The notes below the pieces were generated by a model. That model searched no databases, was not told where the DNA came from, and worked only from the letters and a program-made list of their open reading frames with translations. Below, piece after piece: positions 1-9,815 of a DNA stretch of 64,000 nt. The first letter of the stretch is position 1; each line of letters opens with the position of its first letter. The position numbers and the translations under genes were made by a program. The stretch spans positions 7,318,779 through 7,382,778 of the forward strand of contig OY986971.1 in NCBI GenBank assembly GCA_963920575.1. The letters are read 5' to 3'. The DNA is from Narthecium ossifragum. Lineage: Eukaryota; Streptophyta; Magnoliopsida; Dioscoreales; Nartheciaceae.

Positions 1-2192
1 GAAAAGGATGTGCAAATAAATGAAAAGGTAGCTGAGTTAGAAGCTCAAGTTAAGGGTTTTCTTGAAATACTCCAATCAAGACAGGTATTATTGTTAACTT
101 ATTATAACTTGCAACTTGTTCATGCTCATCTATTTTCGTTCATGAGTATTTTGTGGGGATTCTAGTTCTGTTGGAGCCATAAAAATAATTAGGATAGTTA
201 GTATAACTTACTGTTGATGGTTGGTTAGCTTTTTATATCATTGCTATACTACTGTTAGCAATTCATATACTACTGTTAGTTTGTAGTTGTGGACCACCTC
301 CACCTGAGTTTCCTACATATATATTAGCATATCATATATGCAGTGATCTGCACATTTTCTCTTTTACCAGCAGCCAACAGCCTGCCTTTGATTTGTTTTT
401 TTTTAAAGGACACACTTGGCCTAACCACCTGTCTTTCCTTGATCACTATTTGAAAAAGTTTTGATTCCATTCTTTTTCTCATCCTTGATCACTATTTGAA
501 AAAGTTTTGATTCCATTCTTTTTCTCATCCTTGATCACTATTTGAAAAAGTTTTGATGACCATCGACTAAGCTGACATTCAGGCTTTGTCTCATGGTTCT
601 TCGTCCGATTGCACCATTTCCCTTTCTCATCATCGCGGCAAACTCGCTATAATCTATTTGCCCATCCGGCAATCAAGAGATGTATCCCATGAGATTTAGA
701 GCAGAATGACTAAGAAAAACTGAGAATAGATATGAATGCCAAGAAAGCTATAACATTCAAAAGCATTTCAATAGCATCACTATGCAACTTCTAGAATTAG
801 GATGGCTAGAACAAGATTAACAAAATAAGTACTGATACTGGATGTACACAATAATAATGAGAACCCACATTGTCTTGATCAATTTCTTTGAACATGTCAT
901 CGAGATGGACATCGATGAGACCAAATTCTTCACACGCTTGAGAGAGTTCTTCAATAGTTATATATCCGCTTCCATCTTTGTCGAAAAAGGAGAATGTTGA
1001 TATTAAGTTCTCCTCTCTCTCCAGCTTGTTCATATGCACAGTAGCTGCAATAAATTCACCGTAATCTATTGAGCTACTGTTGTCTATATCAGCCTGTTAC
1101 CCATAAAAACAATGAAAATTACATTTTCAGGATAAACATACAAACCTAGGACTGCTGTAATTGAATTAAATTGCAGGGATCATCAAATACTGCAAAAGAT
1201 CTAATAATATGAAACCCAAAGAAAGTATCCATGCTTGTCCATACCGCATCCATGAGTGCTCTAAAGTATCCATGCTTCTGCATATAATACTGCTTTTAAT
1301 ATGGTCTTTTGTTGCATAGTTCATGTTGGAGGGGCTGGTTTTGATGAATCCTTGAAGTGCTCTAATGTATTGGTTTATTTCACATTGTAATGACTTTTGA
1401 TGGTAGAGTCTGAGATGAGCTTTTTATATCATTTCTATACTACTGTTATTGCTCCTATTGAAGAACTCTGAAAAATGTATGTAGATGCTTTTTGCTCATC
1501 AAGTTATTGCTCCTGTTGAAGAACTCTGTTAAACATAAGCGCAATATATGTAGATGCTTTTTGTTCATCAAGTTATTGCTCCTGTTGAAGAACTTTGAAA
1601 AATGTAGAAGACCACAAATTCCTTTTCATAACTCCTGCATAGGTAAGTGCATATATAGGTAAGTGCTATATTTTCATCAAGTTATTGCTCACTGCATAGG
1701 TAAGTGCTATATTTTCATCTCTGAACAACATTCTGGAGGTTTATATCATTGCTATACTACTGTTTGGTAATAAAATGTTGTGAGCTAAAAATAGTCTAAG
1801 GCTATGATCTCAGGTAGGGATGCATTTTGACAAGGTTGGTCTGTTAATATAAAAGATGGCACATTGACTTAGCAGTACCTTGTGTCATGGATTCTTTCCT
1901 TAATTTTTGTACATAGTTAAAACTAATTGTTTGTATTAATTTTCTGCATAGGTACATGATTCAGCAAGTCCAGAATTTAACTTACGCTCCTCGACATCGA
2001 GTCATGATCCCGCATCCATCGATGATGGTACTTACATTGTAACTTTTAGAGACCAAATCTTATTGTAATTAGATAGCTATTTTGTGGTGATAATTAGACA
2101 ACTATTTTGGTTGAATATGGATCGTAAGTTGAGAAAATAGGGTTTTATTAGTGTTGTGATAAATTTGTCTTATGCATGCAGGTACCCCATAA
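1..2192 (+). CDS. CACTA transposase-type gene, C-terminal exons (partial)
   Basis: Three stretches read in one frame across GT-AG introns: 1-84 (a charged coiled-coil segment, [17 protein letters not shown]), 1952-2027 (a Ser/Asp-rich tail, [13 protein letters not shown]) and 2182-2192 (ending in TAA). A coiled coil followed by a low-complexity tail suits the C-terminus of plant CACTA/Ptta transposases. No catalytic domain is visible because the gene begins upstream of the window. The first intron (85-1951) is unusually long and contains the captured CDPK piece. Exon calls rest on splice sites and frame continuity (28 codons, then 25 codons plus 1 nt, then the completed codon), not on a database match. 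Confidence 0.5.
437..557. repeat. 46-bp tandem repeat, about 2.6 copies
   Basis: A 46-bp unit starting CCTTGATCACTATTTG begins at 437, 483 and 529; the third copy is cut short. It joins the 3' end of the captured CDPK fragment and supplies that fragment's stop codon, so it probably arose at or after the capture. Confidence 0.85.
538..1265 (-). pseudogene. Captured fragment of a calcium-dependent protein kinase (EF-hand region)
   Basis: Read on the minus strand. A short piece at about 1265-1245 gives ALMDA. The main exon 1093-869 (75 codons) begins ADIDNS, includes [25 protein letters not shown] and EIDQDN, and ends at a GT donor. The last exon, 666-538, begins [17 protein letters not shown], continues [13 protein letters not shown] and stops in the tandem repeat. 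This order is the calmodulin-like regulatory domain of plant CDPKs (EF-hands 2-4). The kinase domain, autoinhibitory segment and EF-hand 1 are absent. The intron remnants show a DNA-level copy, not a retrocopy. The acceptor before the last exon reads CG instead of AG, so correct splicing is unlikely. It lies inside the CACTA element in reverse orientation: transduplicated host sequence. Confidence 0.85.
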
Positions 2193-2589
2193 TTGTGAAT
2201 ATTAATGGAAGATGTATATGGCCAGGTCTACTTTGAAGGAATATTTTTGGATTTTTAAACCTTTCAGGTAAATAGTGTAATGGTAGGTACTGTTGGATGT
2301 AATATATGGATTTGTAGTATTGTGGAAAATTAGATGTTTATTTTGTATCATTTTGGGTATCTGTAAATATTATATTTGATGTATTCAATATCTTGGCTAT
2401 TGGTACTTCAAATTTTTTGAAAATTTTTGTTTCTTTGGAAATTTGGAGATGGATTAATGTCATTAATTTGAAAGCTTACAAAATAAGCAGCCACAGAGCT
2501 ACTGGTGTGAGTTTGATAAAAACAATATTTTTGTTACCATATAACAATGATAATAAAAGTGCTGGCATACGTAGCCAATGATAGTGTTT

Positions 2590-3456
2590 TTTTTGGCCTA
2601 AAGCAGCGTTTTTTTGTCACATTTCATCTGGCCTAGACAACCTATACTAGTGGCCAGTGTAGATCTTTACCAGCAGTTTTCTCGTCATATTTGAATACTC
2701 TTAAAGATTATATACCCACATGTATTAGCATCTTATACCTGCAGTTAACTAACCGTTGGACTAGACCACCAACACCAACGGTCGGATTATTGCTATACCA
2801 GCGGTTTGTTTGTCATCTACGATCATTCATCAAGACCATTTAGCCACATGTTTTAACACTCTATACCAGCGGTTAGTCACCGCTGGCCTAGTCAGACAAC
2901 ACCAGCAGCTATTTTGTAGCTTGACCGGCGTTTTGTTGTATCATGTTTGATCATGTATGAAGCCCCTATACCTGCGGCTTTAACCATCCTATACCAGCGG
3001 TTAGTCATCGCTGGCCTAGGCAAACAACACCAGCGGTTACTTTATGGTTTAACCGGCGTTTTGTTGCGTCAGATTTGATCATGTATGAATCCCCTATACC
3101 TGCGGCTTTACCAATCCTATACCAGCGGTTTTTCACCGCTTGCCTAGTCAGACAATGCCAGCAGCTACTATACGGCTTGACCAGCGATTTTTTTGCGTCA
3201 CGTTTGACCATATATGACGCCCCTATACCAACGGTTATACCCAACCTATAACAGCAGTTAAGGCCCCCGTGGGTATTGTGCAATCTATACTAGCGGCCAT
3301 TTTTAGTTACCAGCGGTCAATAAAACCGTTGGTGTAGCCTATGCCGGCGCCGCCAAAACCAACGGGTGCTGACCGCTGGCGTAGCCTATGGCAGCGGTCG
3401 GAATGGATCTATACCAGCGGTTTCGGCCGCTGGTTTAGGCTATTTTTCTTGTAGTG
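2590..3456. repeat. CACTA subterminal repeat array
   Basis: Many direct and inverted copies of a short core (ACCAGCGGT / ACCGCTGG, with TATACCAGCGGTTAG variants) are packed into the last 850 bp of the element. In CACTA elements such subterminal repeats bind the transposase. The small open frames here are products of the repeats. Confidence 0.8.
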
Positions 3457-3932
3457 CTTCCATAGAGTGAAGTAATTCTTGAGCTGCGCATATGTTGTCA
3501 TGGATAGACCTCCCTGCTATGAATGTTGATTGTTCCTTCCCAACCGCATCCTCTATTGGTAGACCAGATGGAAAGAAGAAAGTTAGAAAAGTAGACAAAA
3601 AATAATCCAGACATCATGTAAACTGTCAACTTTCCTCTTTTGTGATTAGTTGAGCCGGGAGCCTGGGGACATTACATACTACCATTTTTAGTATTCACTT
3701 TCTCCCAATTTTCATGTCTTTTCGAGGCAGTTTCATCTAGGAAATCGTGAGGAGCACTAAATTCCCATAAGACCTCACTCTTTAGAGAGGAAAAACGAGC
3801 GGCGCATGAGAACATCCAGAAAAAGACAACTGGAAAAGATTTTGGAACGTGATGCCTCATAGTTCAAGGACCAGTTGGTATGTGATCAAGGATTAAACGT
3901 TGGAGAAATGACTGAAAATAATGGATGGTAAC
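3457..3932. other. Short interval between CACTA end and solo LTR; nothing recognised
   Basis: About 475 bp of ordinary composition. A 62-codon minus-strand frame at 3672-3860 has no recognisable motif. The last five bases (GTAAC, 3928-3932) are the target duplication of the next element. Confidence 0.5.
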
Positions 3933-6395
3933 TGTCGCGCCCCGACTCGCGAAAGCCCAACCGGGCCGGGCGACGTGAACCGGAACCTACAAAACGCGGA
4001 AAAAGAACGGCGAGGGTTCCCTCTAACCTATTGGTCTCCCTAGCAATTCATCAAAAGCACCTCTAATTAAAACAACATTAATTAGCAAAACCTCAAACCA
4101 CAGATTTAAAACTTAAAGTGTTTAATATACATGTCCTCGGAGAGGGGAAGATCCAAAATACAACATCACTCCCGTAGGAAACTATCTAACCAAAGGTAAA
4201 AGCAGTAACTATCGCCACCTCTCAAAATCCACCAGGCGGCCCCGCACCGCCGACCAACTGCCCGGTAGGGGTCACAGAGGAAAAACTGACGCCTGCACCT
4301 GCAAAACTCAGCCCGGGTAAGTGTGAGCACTAAGCTCAGTAGGGATCTACACTACGACACACAGAAGGAAGAGGGAAACGCAACAGTGCCGCCCTCAAGT
4401 AGAACCTGGGTGTATACAGGGGTACCATAACCCCACCGCGTGTCCCTGAGGCCCACGATCATGGTCTTCCAGCCGGGCTGGTCACATGTCAGGTCACACT
4501 CAGTAGCAGGAAACGACACTGCTGACTCTAAATAGGACACTGAACACTGTTTGGTGGGAAGAGACACTACTGAGTAGGCAACTCCTCAACTCAAGAGTTT
4601 TAGGAACACCGGACACCGGCTACACCTCAGATCCGACTCGAGGCCGACACGACCTCTGCAATCATCAAGCAATAAGTGTGCCAGTCATCTAGGCCTATCA
4701 TCAAGTTTGACTGTGCACTACAATTCAAAACGGGTCCAAATCACTCAACCCCGGTCCTAGGGCTAAGTCCGAGCTTTCAGCCTCGGGACGGTGACCCAAA
4801 GATCACACACGCCCTAACCAATGCAACTAATGCACAAAATAACAATGCATGCTATGACATACACAATCAAGAGATAGGCATGCAACAGTATATCAAGGGT
4901 AGCATACAAGTCAACCGGATCGCTGCAGCGGTACTACCAACCGCTGCCAGCCGATCCGCAGCGGGTCCTGGCATGACGACGGTACCGAGACCGTCGACCG
5001 CGGACTCCTGCAACGGGAAGCAACCCCGAAAACGATGATGAACAGTAAACAATATAATATTATATTCTGAAATATAATATTATAATAAAAAACACTCAAA
5101 GCCTCTACTTAGGGGCTAATTGATCCCGTCGATCCGATATCCAACTTAGCCATCAGTAGGTGTATATATCATGATTAACATATCCAGAATCCATAATCAT
5201 CCAACGGTTGGATTAACGAAAAAACACTAATCAAAACTGTTAATCAAACTAACTTACCAATTAATTGCTGCAACGCAGCCCTCCAGCAAACAATTCATAA
5301 CAAATCGTAGGAAAATCGGAAAAATATGAAATCAGTGGAATTAGAGAGTAGACTCAAAGATCTACAACTCGTATGCTCATTACAACCCAAGATCAAGTAC
5401 GTGCCGGCCAGAAAACACGCCGCAAGCCGGCTGTTCTTCAAGAACAGCAGAAAACAGAGAATCCGAACTTAATCATGCATAAAACCTACTAAGATCTAAA
5501 GCAAAGATCATAAAACTCATATCAGAAATTCTACTAGGCATGAGGAATCCAACAAGACAAAGATAAACAAGATCCAACGGTTAGATCTAAAGAAACCCAT
5601 TAAAGAACACAGTAGGTAGAAGAACCTACCGAAGAACGCTAATCCGGGCTGATCCCTCGCAACCAGTCACCAACAAGCCTCCAAACCACACCAGGAGCCT
5701 TCCTCTCATTGCCACGGATCCAACGAGCCTTAGAACACGCAATTTGATAGTCGAAGGAGGGAGAACGGAAAAGAAGAAGCTCGCCGGAGGGAGAAGAGAA
5801 GAAACAGAGCTTCGGGAGAGGAGAAAAGAGAAGAAGGAGAAGAAGAAAGGAGGGGAAGGAGAAAAGGAGGAAAGGGCGGAGGGGACAGCCGGGGGAAGGG
5901 GGAAAAAGGCGAAGGAGGGGAGGGAAAGTCCTCCCCTTCTGACAAGAGAGAGCGACGACCAGCGGCGGCCGTCCTCGCGAAGCAGAAAAAGCCACCGACG
6001 CGAGTCCGATCGGTCGCTCCAAGGAGCGATCGATCGCTCGCGCCCTGAATCGATCCCAACAAGTCGGATCGATCCGACACAGGCTGGATTGATCCAACCA
6101 CCAAGTCGGATCGATCCGAGTGGGTCAAAACCCGCCGACTCACTCACGAGTCCGATCGATCATTTCGAGAAGCAATCGATCGCTCAAGGGTCGTCAGCTG
6201 CCCAAAGGCAAGCTTCTGCGCGCCCGAGCTGGGATCTTCCTATCCCGGGTCCACCTAGCCATTCTAAACAAGCACTAACACAAACATGGCCAGTGTGTGC
6301 ACACGCAGGTGTGAAACAAACCAACAAGGCGCAATTTACCAAATTGCCCTTACAGTCTACAACGAGCCACAGGGGTAGAGGGACAGGTCCTCACA
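3933..6395 (-). mobile_element. Solo LTR A (Ty3/gypsy-type, 2463 bp)
   Basis: Starts TGTCGCGCCCCGAC, ends GGGACAGGTCCTCACA and is flanked by a perfect 5-bp duplication GTAAC (3928-3932 and 6396-6400). No internal region follows, so it is a solo LTR left by recombination. It resembles LTR B (36308-38743) throughout, and shares short islands with LTRs C, D and E. The sense strand is inferred to be minus from the orientation of the conserved TACTGAGCTTA island, shared with LTR E, which has a TATA box on plus. A purine-rich segment (5744-5940) and a TCGA palindrome array (6009-6180) lie near its sense 5' side. The long frames at 5626-6508 are by-products. Confidence 0.9.
6009..6180. repeat. TCGA-centred palindrome array in LTR A
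   Basis: ATCGAT-type hexamers start at 6009 (ATCGGT), 6029, 6049, 6068, 6088 (ATTGAT), 6110, 6155 and 6175. Spacings are 20, 20, 19, 20 and 22, then 20 for the last pair. Several sit in longer perfect palindromes such as GAGCGATCGATCGCTC and CGGATCGATCCG. Confidence 0.85.
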
Positions 6396-6410
6396 GTAAC
6401 AGTAGTCTTA

Positions 6411-6570
6411 CCTATCATTTCAAAGCAGATGGTGTCGCTCATGTATCTCGTCGGACCAGGAATCCGTTTGGTCTAGTGATTCGGGGACAAAGCTTGGAGA
6501 CAACTTGATGTGGTTGGTGTTGTACCTGTAACTCTTTAGCGTCTGGACTAATCTCATCAAAAAACAAAAA
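6411..6570 (+). mobile_element. 5'-truncated LINE tail (RNase H end plus poly-A)
   Basis: The plus frame reads ADGVAHVSRRTRNPFGLVI, which matches the C-terminal end of plant LINE RNase H domains and parallels VRADGVARWCHLSGNPLWW at 9650-9720. It ends in an A-rich tail. The 11-bp string ACAGTAGTCTW flanks it on both sides (about 6399 and 6570), consistent with a LINE target-site duplication. Confidence 0.7.
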
Positions 6571-6673
6571 CAGTAGTCTAAGCTCTCCTAGGCCGCTCGG
6601 AGATGTTTCCCTCCAAACATCTTGATAGACAAGTCCTGAAGATCCCATCGATGGCAAGCTTGTTTTTAAAATC

Positions 6674-7160
6674 TTGGGCGGCCCACCTATATTAAAGGAC
6701 TCATATGTTGATGTGCTACGGGGCCCAACTTCGGGTCCTTCAGTCTCCTCATCTCAGCCTGGGACTAAAAGACTGGGTGATCCTGGGCCTTCTACAGAGC
6801 AGGCTCCCCACGCTGAAGCCTTTCCCAACTTTGCAGCTCTTGTAGGCCGCTCGGTGGAGGAGTTGGATGCTATTCACAGGGAGGGCATCATGTGTATTGA
6901 TGCTGCTATTCATTCTGATATGCCGGTTCATCACGTAGAAGAGTGTGATGAGCGTGGAGAGGAGGACGATCTTGATGGTCTATCGCCGGTCGGGCAGCTG
7001 TCGCAACTTGAATATGGTCTTCTGGAATAGTAGAGGCGCATCGACGGAGCGCACAATACAGATGTGCCATGGGCTTATGGGTGAGCATGATCCGTCCATG
7101 ATATTATACTATCATCGTGGAGATAAAAATACCTTAGATCCAGAGCAAACTCGGTCAAAG
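6674..7160 (+). pseudogene. LINE ORF1 C-terminus and ORF2 endonuclease start
   Basis: Frame 6674-7030 is a Ser/Pro/acidic-rich stretch ending in a stop, typical of the ORF1 tail. An overlapping frame then gives NMVFWNSRGASTERTIQMCH followed by HDPSM. This matches the first strand of LINE apurinic endonucleases (usual form WNCRG, then a helix, then a HxPD motif). The frame runs into the MULE at 7177 and no catalytic core survives. It encodes nothing functional now. Confidence 0.6.
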
Positions 7161-8084
7161 ATGGGGGATTTATCTAGGCTAAATTTCATATTTTGTACAT
7201 GTAAAATATGTGAATTATAAATTTAGTAACTGAGGTTTACTATTTACAAATTTGGTACCTTAAGTACCTTAATTTACGAATATGGTACCTACCGTCAGCT
7301 GCCGTTCTCCTTGACGGTATTCCGCTCACTTGATATCATGTGAGTGGTTTTACTCGGTTCCGACGTCACGAACGTGGAAGGAGATTGTCAGAGGTGGCAG
7401 GGATGTTGGATCTAGTCTTAAATTAGATCTGGGAGGCCGGAGGCAGCAGCGTTGAGCCGTGGTGGTGCGAGGTTCTGACATGAGTTCAAGGTTGGGGAGC
7501 ATATCGGCAAGGAGGGGTGCTGGGTTGTCGGATCTCGCCTGGAAGGGGTTGGAGGGGGGTCGCAACGGTGAGGGAACACCGGATCTGAGGGCGGACTGCG
7601 CTGGGAGTCCATCAGATACCGGCTCCAGGGAGGCGGCACTAGATCCAATGGAGGGGACTGAGCTCGGGAGGTCCTTGGCGAGGAGGGGCGGCGGTGCCGG
7701 GTTCTGATGTGAGTTCAAGCTCGGGGAGGATCCCTGCAAGGAGCGATGACGGTGTTGGGTTATGACGTGAGTTCAAGCTCGGGGAGGATATTGGCGAGGA
7801 GGGGTGCTGGGTTGTCGAATCCCGTCTAGAAGGGGTCGAAGGGGGGACGCAGCGGCCAAGGAACACTGCATCTGAGGGTGGACGACGCTGGGAGGTCGTG
7901 GGCTACCGGCTCCATGGAGGCAGCGCTTGTGAGGCCCGCTGGGTATACCGTGGGACAAGATGCCTGCGCCTGGAGGGCGGGGCTGAGTCGGGTAGCCGGG
8001 TAAGCAATCCCACAACGCCTGGGTATGGTCCGGGGTTCGATATAAATATATAGTAAGCCCTTAATAGACACAATGCGTTTTAAA

Positions 8085-8180
8085 GCCGTGCTGTCAGTGA
8101 TCCGTCAGAAAACTCCATTGTTAAGCGTGCTCGACCTGGAGTAGTCACACGATGGGTGACCTACTGGGAAGTTTTTCCAG
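8085..8180 (+). ncRNA. 5S-rRNA-like domain in Cassandra left LTR
   Basis: It contains GTTAAGCGTGCT and GATGGGTGACC-TACTGGGAAG, matching the internal promoter (A-box to C-box) of plant 5S rRNA genes. The flanks do not match 5S rRNA, so this is not a ribosomal gene; in Cassandra the domain is proposed to recruit RNA polymerase III. Confidence 0.85.
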
Positions 8181-8536
8181 ATTTCTGCGGTGAGCCAAAA
8201 GCGGACAATATTGTGTCGGGTAGATCCCTTGGGTGGATCCTGGTCGGACCGGGAGCCCGCGGGCCGAGGCCCAGTGGAGGGTCGGGTCGTTACAGTATTG
8301 CTTGGTATCAGAGCCGGTTTCTAGCCGGAAATTGTGCCAGCGAGGACGATGGGCCTCCAAGGGGGTGGATTGTGAGGCCCGCTGGGTATACCGTGGGACA
8401 AGATGCATGCGCTTGGAGGGCGGGGCGGGCGGGGCTGAGTCGGGTAGCCGGGTAAGCAATCCCACAACGCCTAGGTATGGTCCGGGGTTCGATATAAGTA
8501 TATAGTAAGCCCTTAATAGACACAACGCGTTTTAAA

Positions 8537-8626
8537 CCCGTGCTGGCAGTGATCCGCCCGAAAACTCCATGGTTAAGCGTGCTCGACCTGGAGTAGTCAC
8601 ACGATGGGTCCTACTGGGAAGTTTTT
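8537..8626 (+). ncRNA. 5S-rRNA-like domain in Cassandra right LTR
   Basis: Same domain as in the left LTR, but the C-box region reads GATGGGTCCTACTGG, two bases shorter than the left copy. This copy's promoter may be damaged. Confidence 0.8.
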
Positions 8627-9439
8627 TCAGATTTCTGCGGTGAGCCAAAAGTGGACAATATTGTGTCGGGTCGGGCCCTCGGGTGGATCCTGGTCGGACT
8701 GGGAGCCCGGGGGCGGGGCCCAGTGGAGGGCCGGGGCGTTACAGCGCTAGATCCGATGGAGGGGACGGAGCTCGGGAGGTCCTTGGCGAGGAGGGGTGGT
8801 CGGGTAGTGTCGTGGTGCTATCGAGCGTCATCGGAAGGGAAAGTGTCGTTGGGTGGAAGCTCCGGACGAGAGGCAGGGAGCTCGGTGTGACGGTCGACGA
8901 CGAGGATGGGATGTCGGGGGTTGCTGGATGTGGAGGTCTAGAGAGAAGCGGTGGTGGAGAGATGGAGAGAGATGGAGTGGTATTCAGAGATTCTGGAGAA
9001 GGAGAGGGCTTCGGCAGTGGTAACGGAAGGTTGTTGGGGCTGGGAAAGGAGTAGTTTTTCGTTAGAATTTTGACACCGTTCGAGCTTTCGATCAAATTGT
9101 TACGGTATTGATATTTGAGGTATCAGATTTGTAAATAGCAAAAGTCAGATATTAAATTTGTAATTCACATATTTTACATGTACTAAATATGAAATTTAAC
9201 CATTTATCTAATTACATCCTTTGGTTGGCTTGGGGTTATGCTATCTGTGTAGAAGCATGAAATTGGCCGGGTCTCCCCTAATCATTGGTCAAGCCATCGG
9301 TTCACATGGAGCAATGAGTAGTCTGGGAGAGCAAAGGTACTAGAAAGGCGGGAACGTGTACTGTGTAACAAGCAGTGGAAAGAGTACACATACATCAGTT
9401 CGTCACTCGTCTACATTCAACTATGATCACCCCTCTTGT

Positions 9440-9770
9440 TTGTGCTGAATTAGGGGCAGTGGATTTGGCCCTTAAATGCTCTAAACAATATGAATGTCAT
9501 AGATTATATTACTTATTGAATCTGATTCATGGACATTGATTAACATTATTAATGAATTTAGTGTCTGGCCAAGGGAAGATGAGGGCATGTCAAAGAATAT
9601 ATGGTCTGAAATTTTACTTTTCGAGTCCGCTCTTGTAGTCCACATCCCTCAGTTTTCTAATGTTAGAGCCGACGGTGTCGCGAGATGGTGTCATCTCTCC
9701 GGCAACCCTTTGTGGTGGATTTCGGAGGATGGACTTGTAATTTTGGATAGCTTGGTGTAAGAAATCCAGC
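9440..9770 (+). pseudogene. LINE ORF2 RNase H remnant
   Basis: Frames read ELGAVDLALKCSK, then INIINEFSVW, then HIPQFSNVRADGVARW and a stop before the poly-A tract. The motifs match the end of plant LINE RNase H domains (xELxAv..., then HVxRxxNxxADxLA). The frame is broken by at least one stop and one shift, and the reverse transcriptase is absent. Confidence 0.65.
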
Positions 9771-9815
9771 AGTTCGTGGCTCAACTCAAAAAAAAAAAAA
9801 ACAGTAGTCTTAGCT

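Larger units (their letters stand above)
1..3456 (+). mobile_element. CACTA (En/Spm) transposon, 3' part
   Basis: The right end, read on the minus strand, is CACTACAAGAAAAATAGCC, the standard plant CACTA terminus. About 850 bp of subterminal repeats built on CCAGCGGT/ACCGCTGG precede it. The left end lies outside the window, so the 3-bp target duplication (right flank CTT, 3457-3459) cannot be confirmed. Inside are the last exons of a transposase-type gene on the plus strand and a captured CDPK fragment on the minus strand. Family assignment is firm from the terminus and subterminal repeats. The inner left part is assigned because the same element's coding exons continue across it. Confidence 0.88.
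7928..8743 (+). mobile_element. Cassandra-type TRIM retrotransposon (complete)
   Basis: Two direct LTRs, 7928-8294 (367 bp) and 8371-8743 (373 bp), both begin TGTGAGGCCCGCTGGGTAT and end in GTTACA. Just inside the left LTR is the initiator-Met primer site TGGTATCAGAGC (8303-8314); a purine-rich tract (GGGCCTCCAAGGGGG) precedes the right LTR. A perfect GCGCT duplication flanks it (7923-7927, 8744-8748). The internal region is only 76 bp and noncoding, as expected for TRIMs. Each LTR holds a 5S-rRNA-like domain, the defining property of Cassandra. It sits inside the MULE, inside the LINE. Confidence 0.93.
7177..9201. mobile_element. Non-autonomous MULE with long terminal inverted repeats
   Basis: The two ends are inverted copies of each other over about 85-90 bp (7177 to about 7265 against about 9113 to 9201, beginning GGYTAAATTTCATATTT). 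A perfect 9-bp duplication ATTTATCTA flanks it (7168-7176 and 9202-9210), diagnostic of the Mutator superfamily. No transposase is present. The interior is GC-rich and repetitive, with units around GAGTTCAAGCTCGGGGAGG repeated near 7480, 7710 and 7770. This could be captured host sequence, but I recognise no protein in it. It is interrupted by a Cassandra element. Confidence 0.9.
6586..9800 (+). mobile_element. LINE (L1-type), internally deleted, with nested MULE
   Basis: The element has an ORF1-like tail, the start of an endonuclease ORF2, an RNase H end and a poly-A tract (9789-9800). The flank ACAGTAGTCTTAGCT occurs after the poly-A (9801-9815) and, with one mismatch, before the 5' end (6570-6584), giving a target duplication of about 15 bp. 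A 2025-bp MULE is inserted at 7177. The reverse transcriptase part of ORF2 is missing between about 9220 and 9440, so the LINE was already deleted. LINE assignment is solid; the exact 5' limit is approximate. Confidence 0.75.

Noticed and set aside
2590..3456. Frame 3005-3283 as a gene
   Set aside because: It consists of CACTA subterminal repeat units.
5626..6508. Overlapping open frames of 137-254 codons on both strands
   Set aside because: They lie in a purine/pyrimidine-rich, repetitive part of solo LTR A and show no domain; composition explains them.
8303..8314. Possible tRNA gene sequence
   Set aside because: It is the 12-base primer site complementary to initiator tRNA-Met; no cloverleaf around it.
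8085..8626. Possible 5S ribosomal RNA genes
   Set aside because: Only the internal-promoter portion matches; flanks are Cassandra LTR with primer site and target duplication.
7350..9095. Many frames in GC-rich DNA
   Set aside because: They fall in MULE filler and Cassandra LTRs, overlap each other in all frames and match no family.
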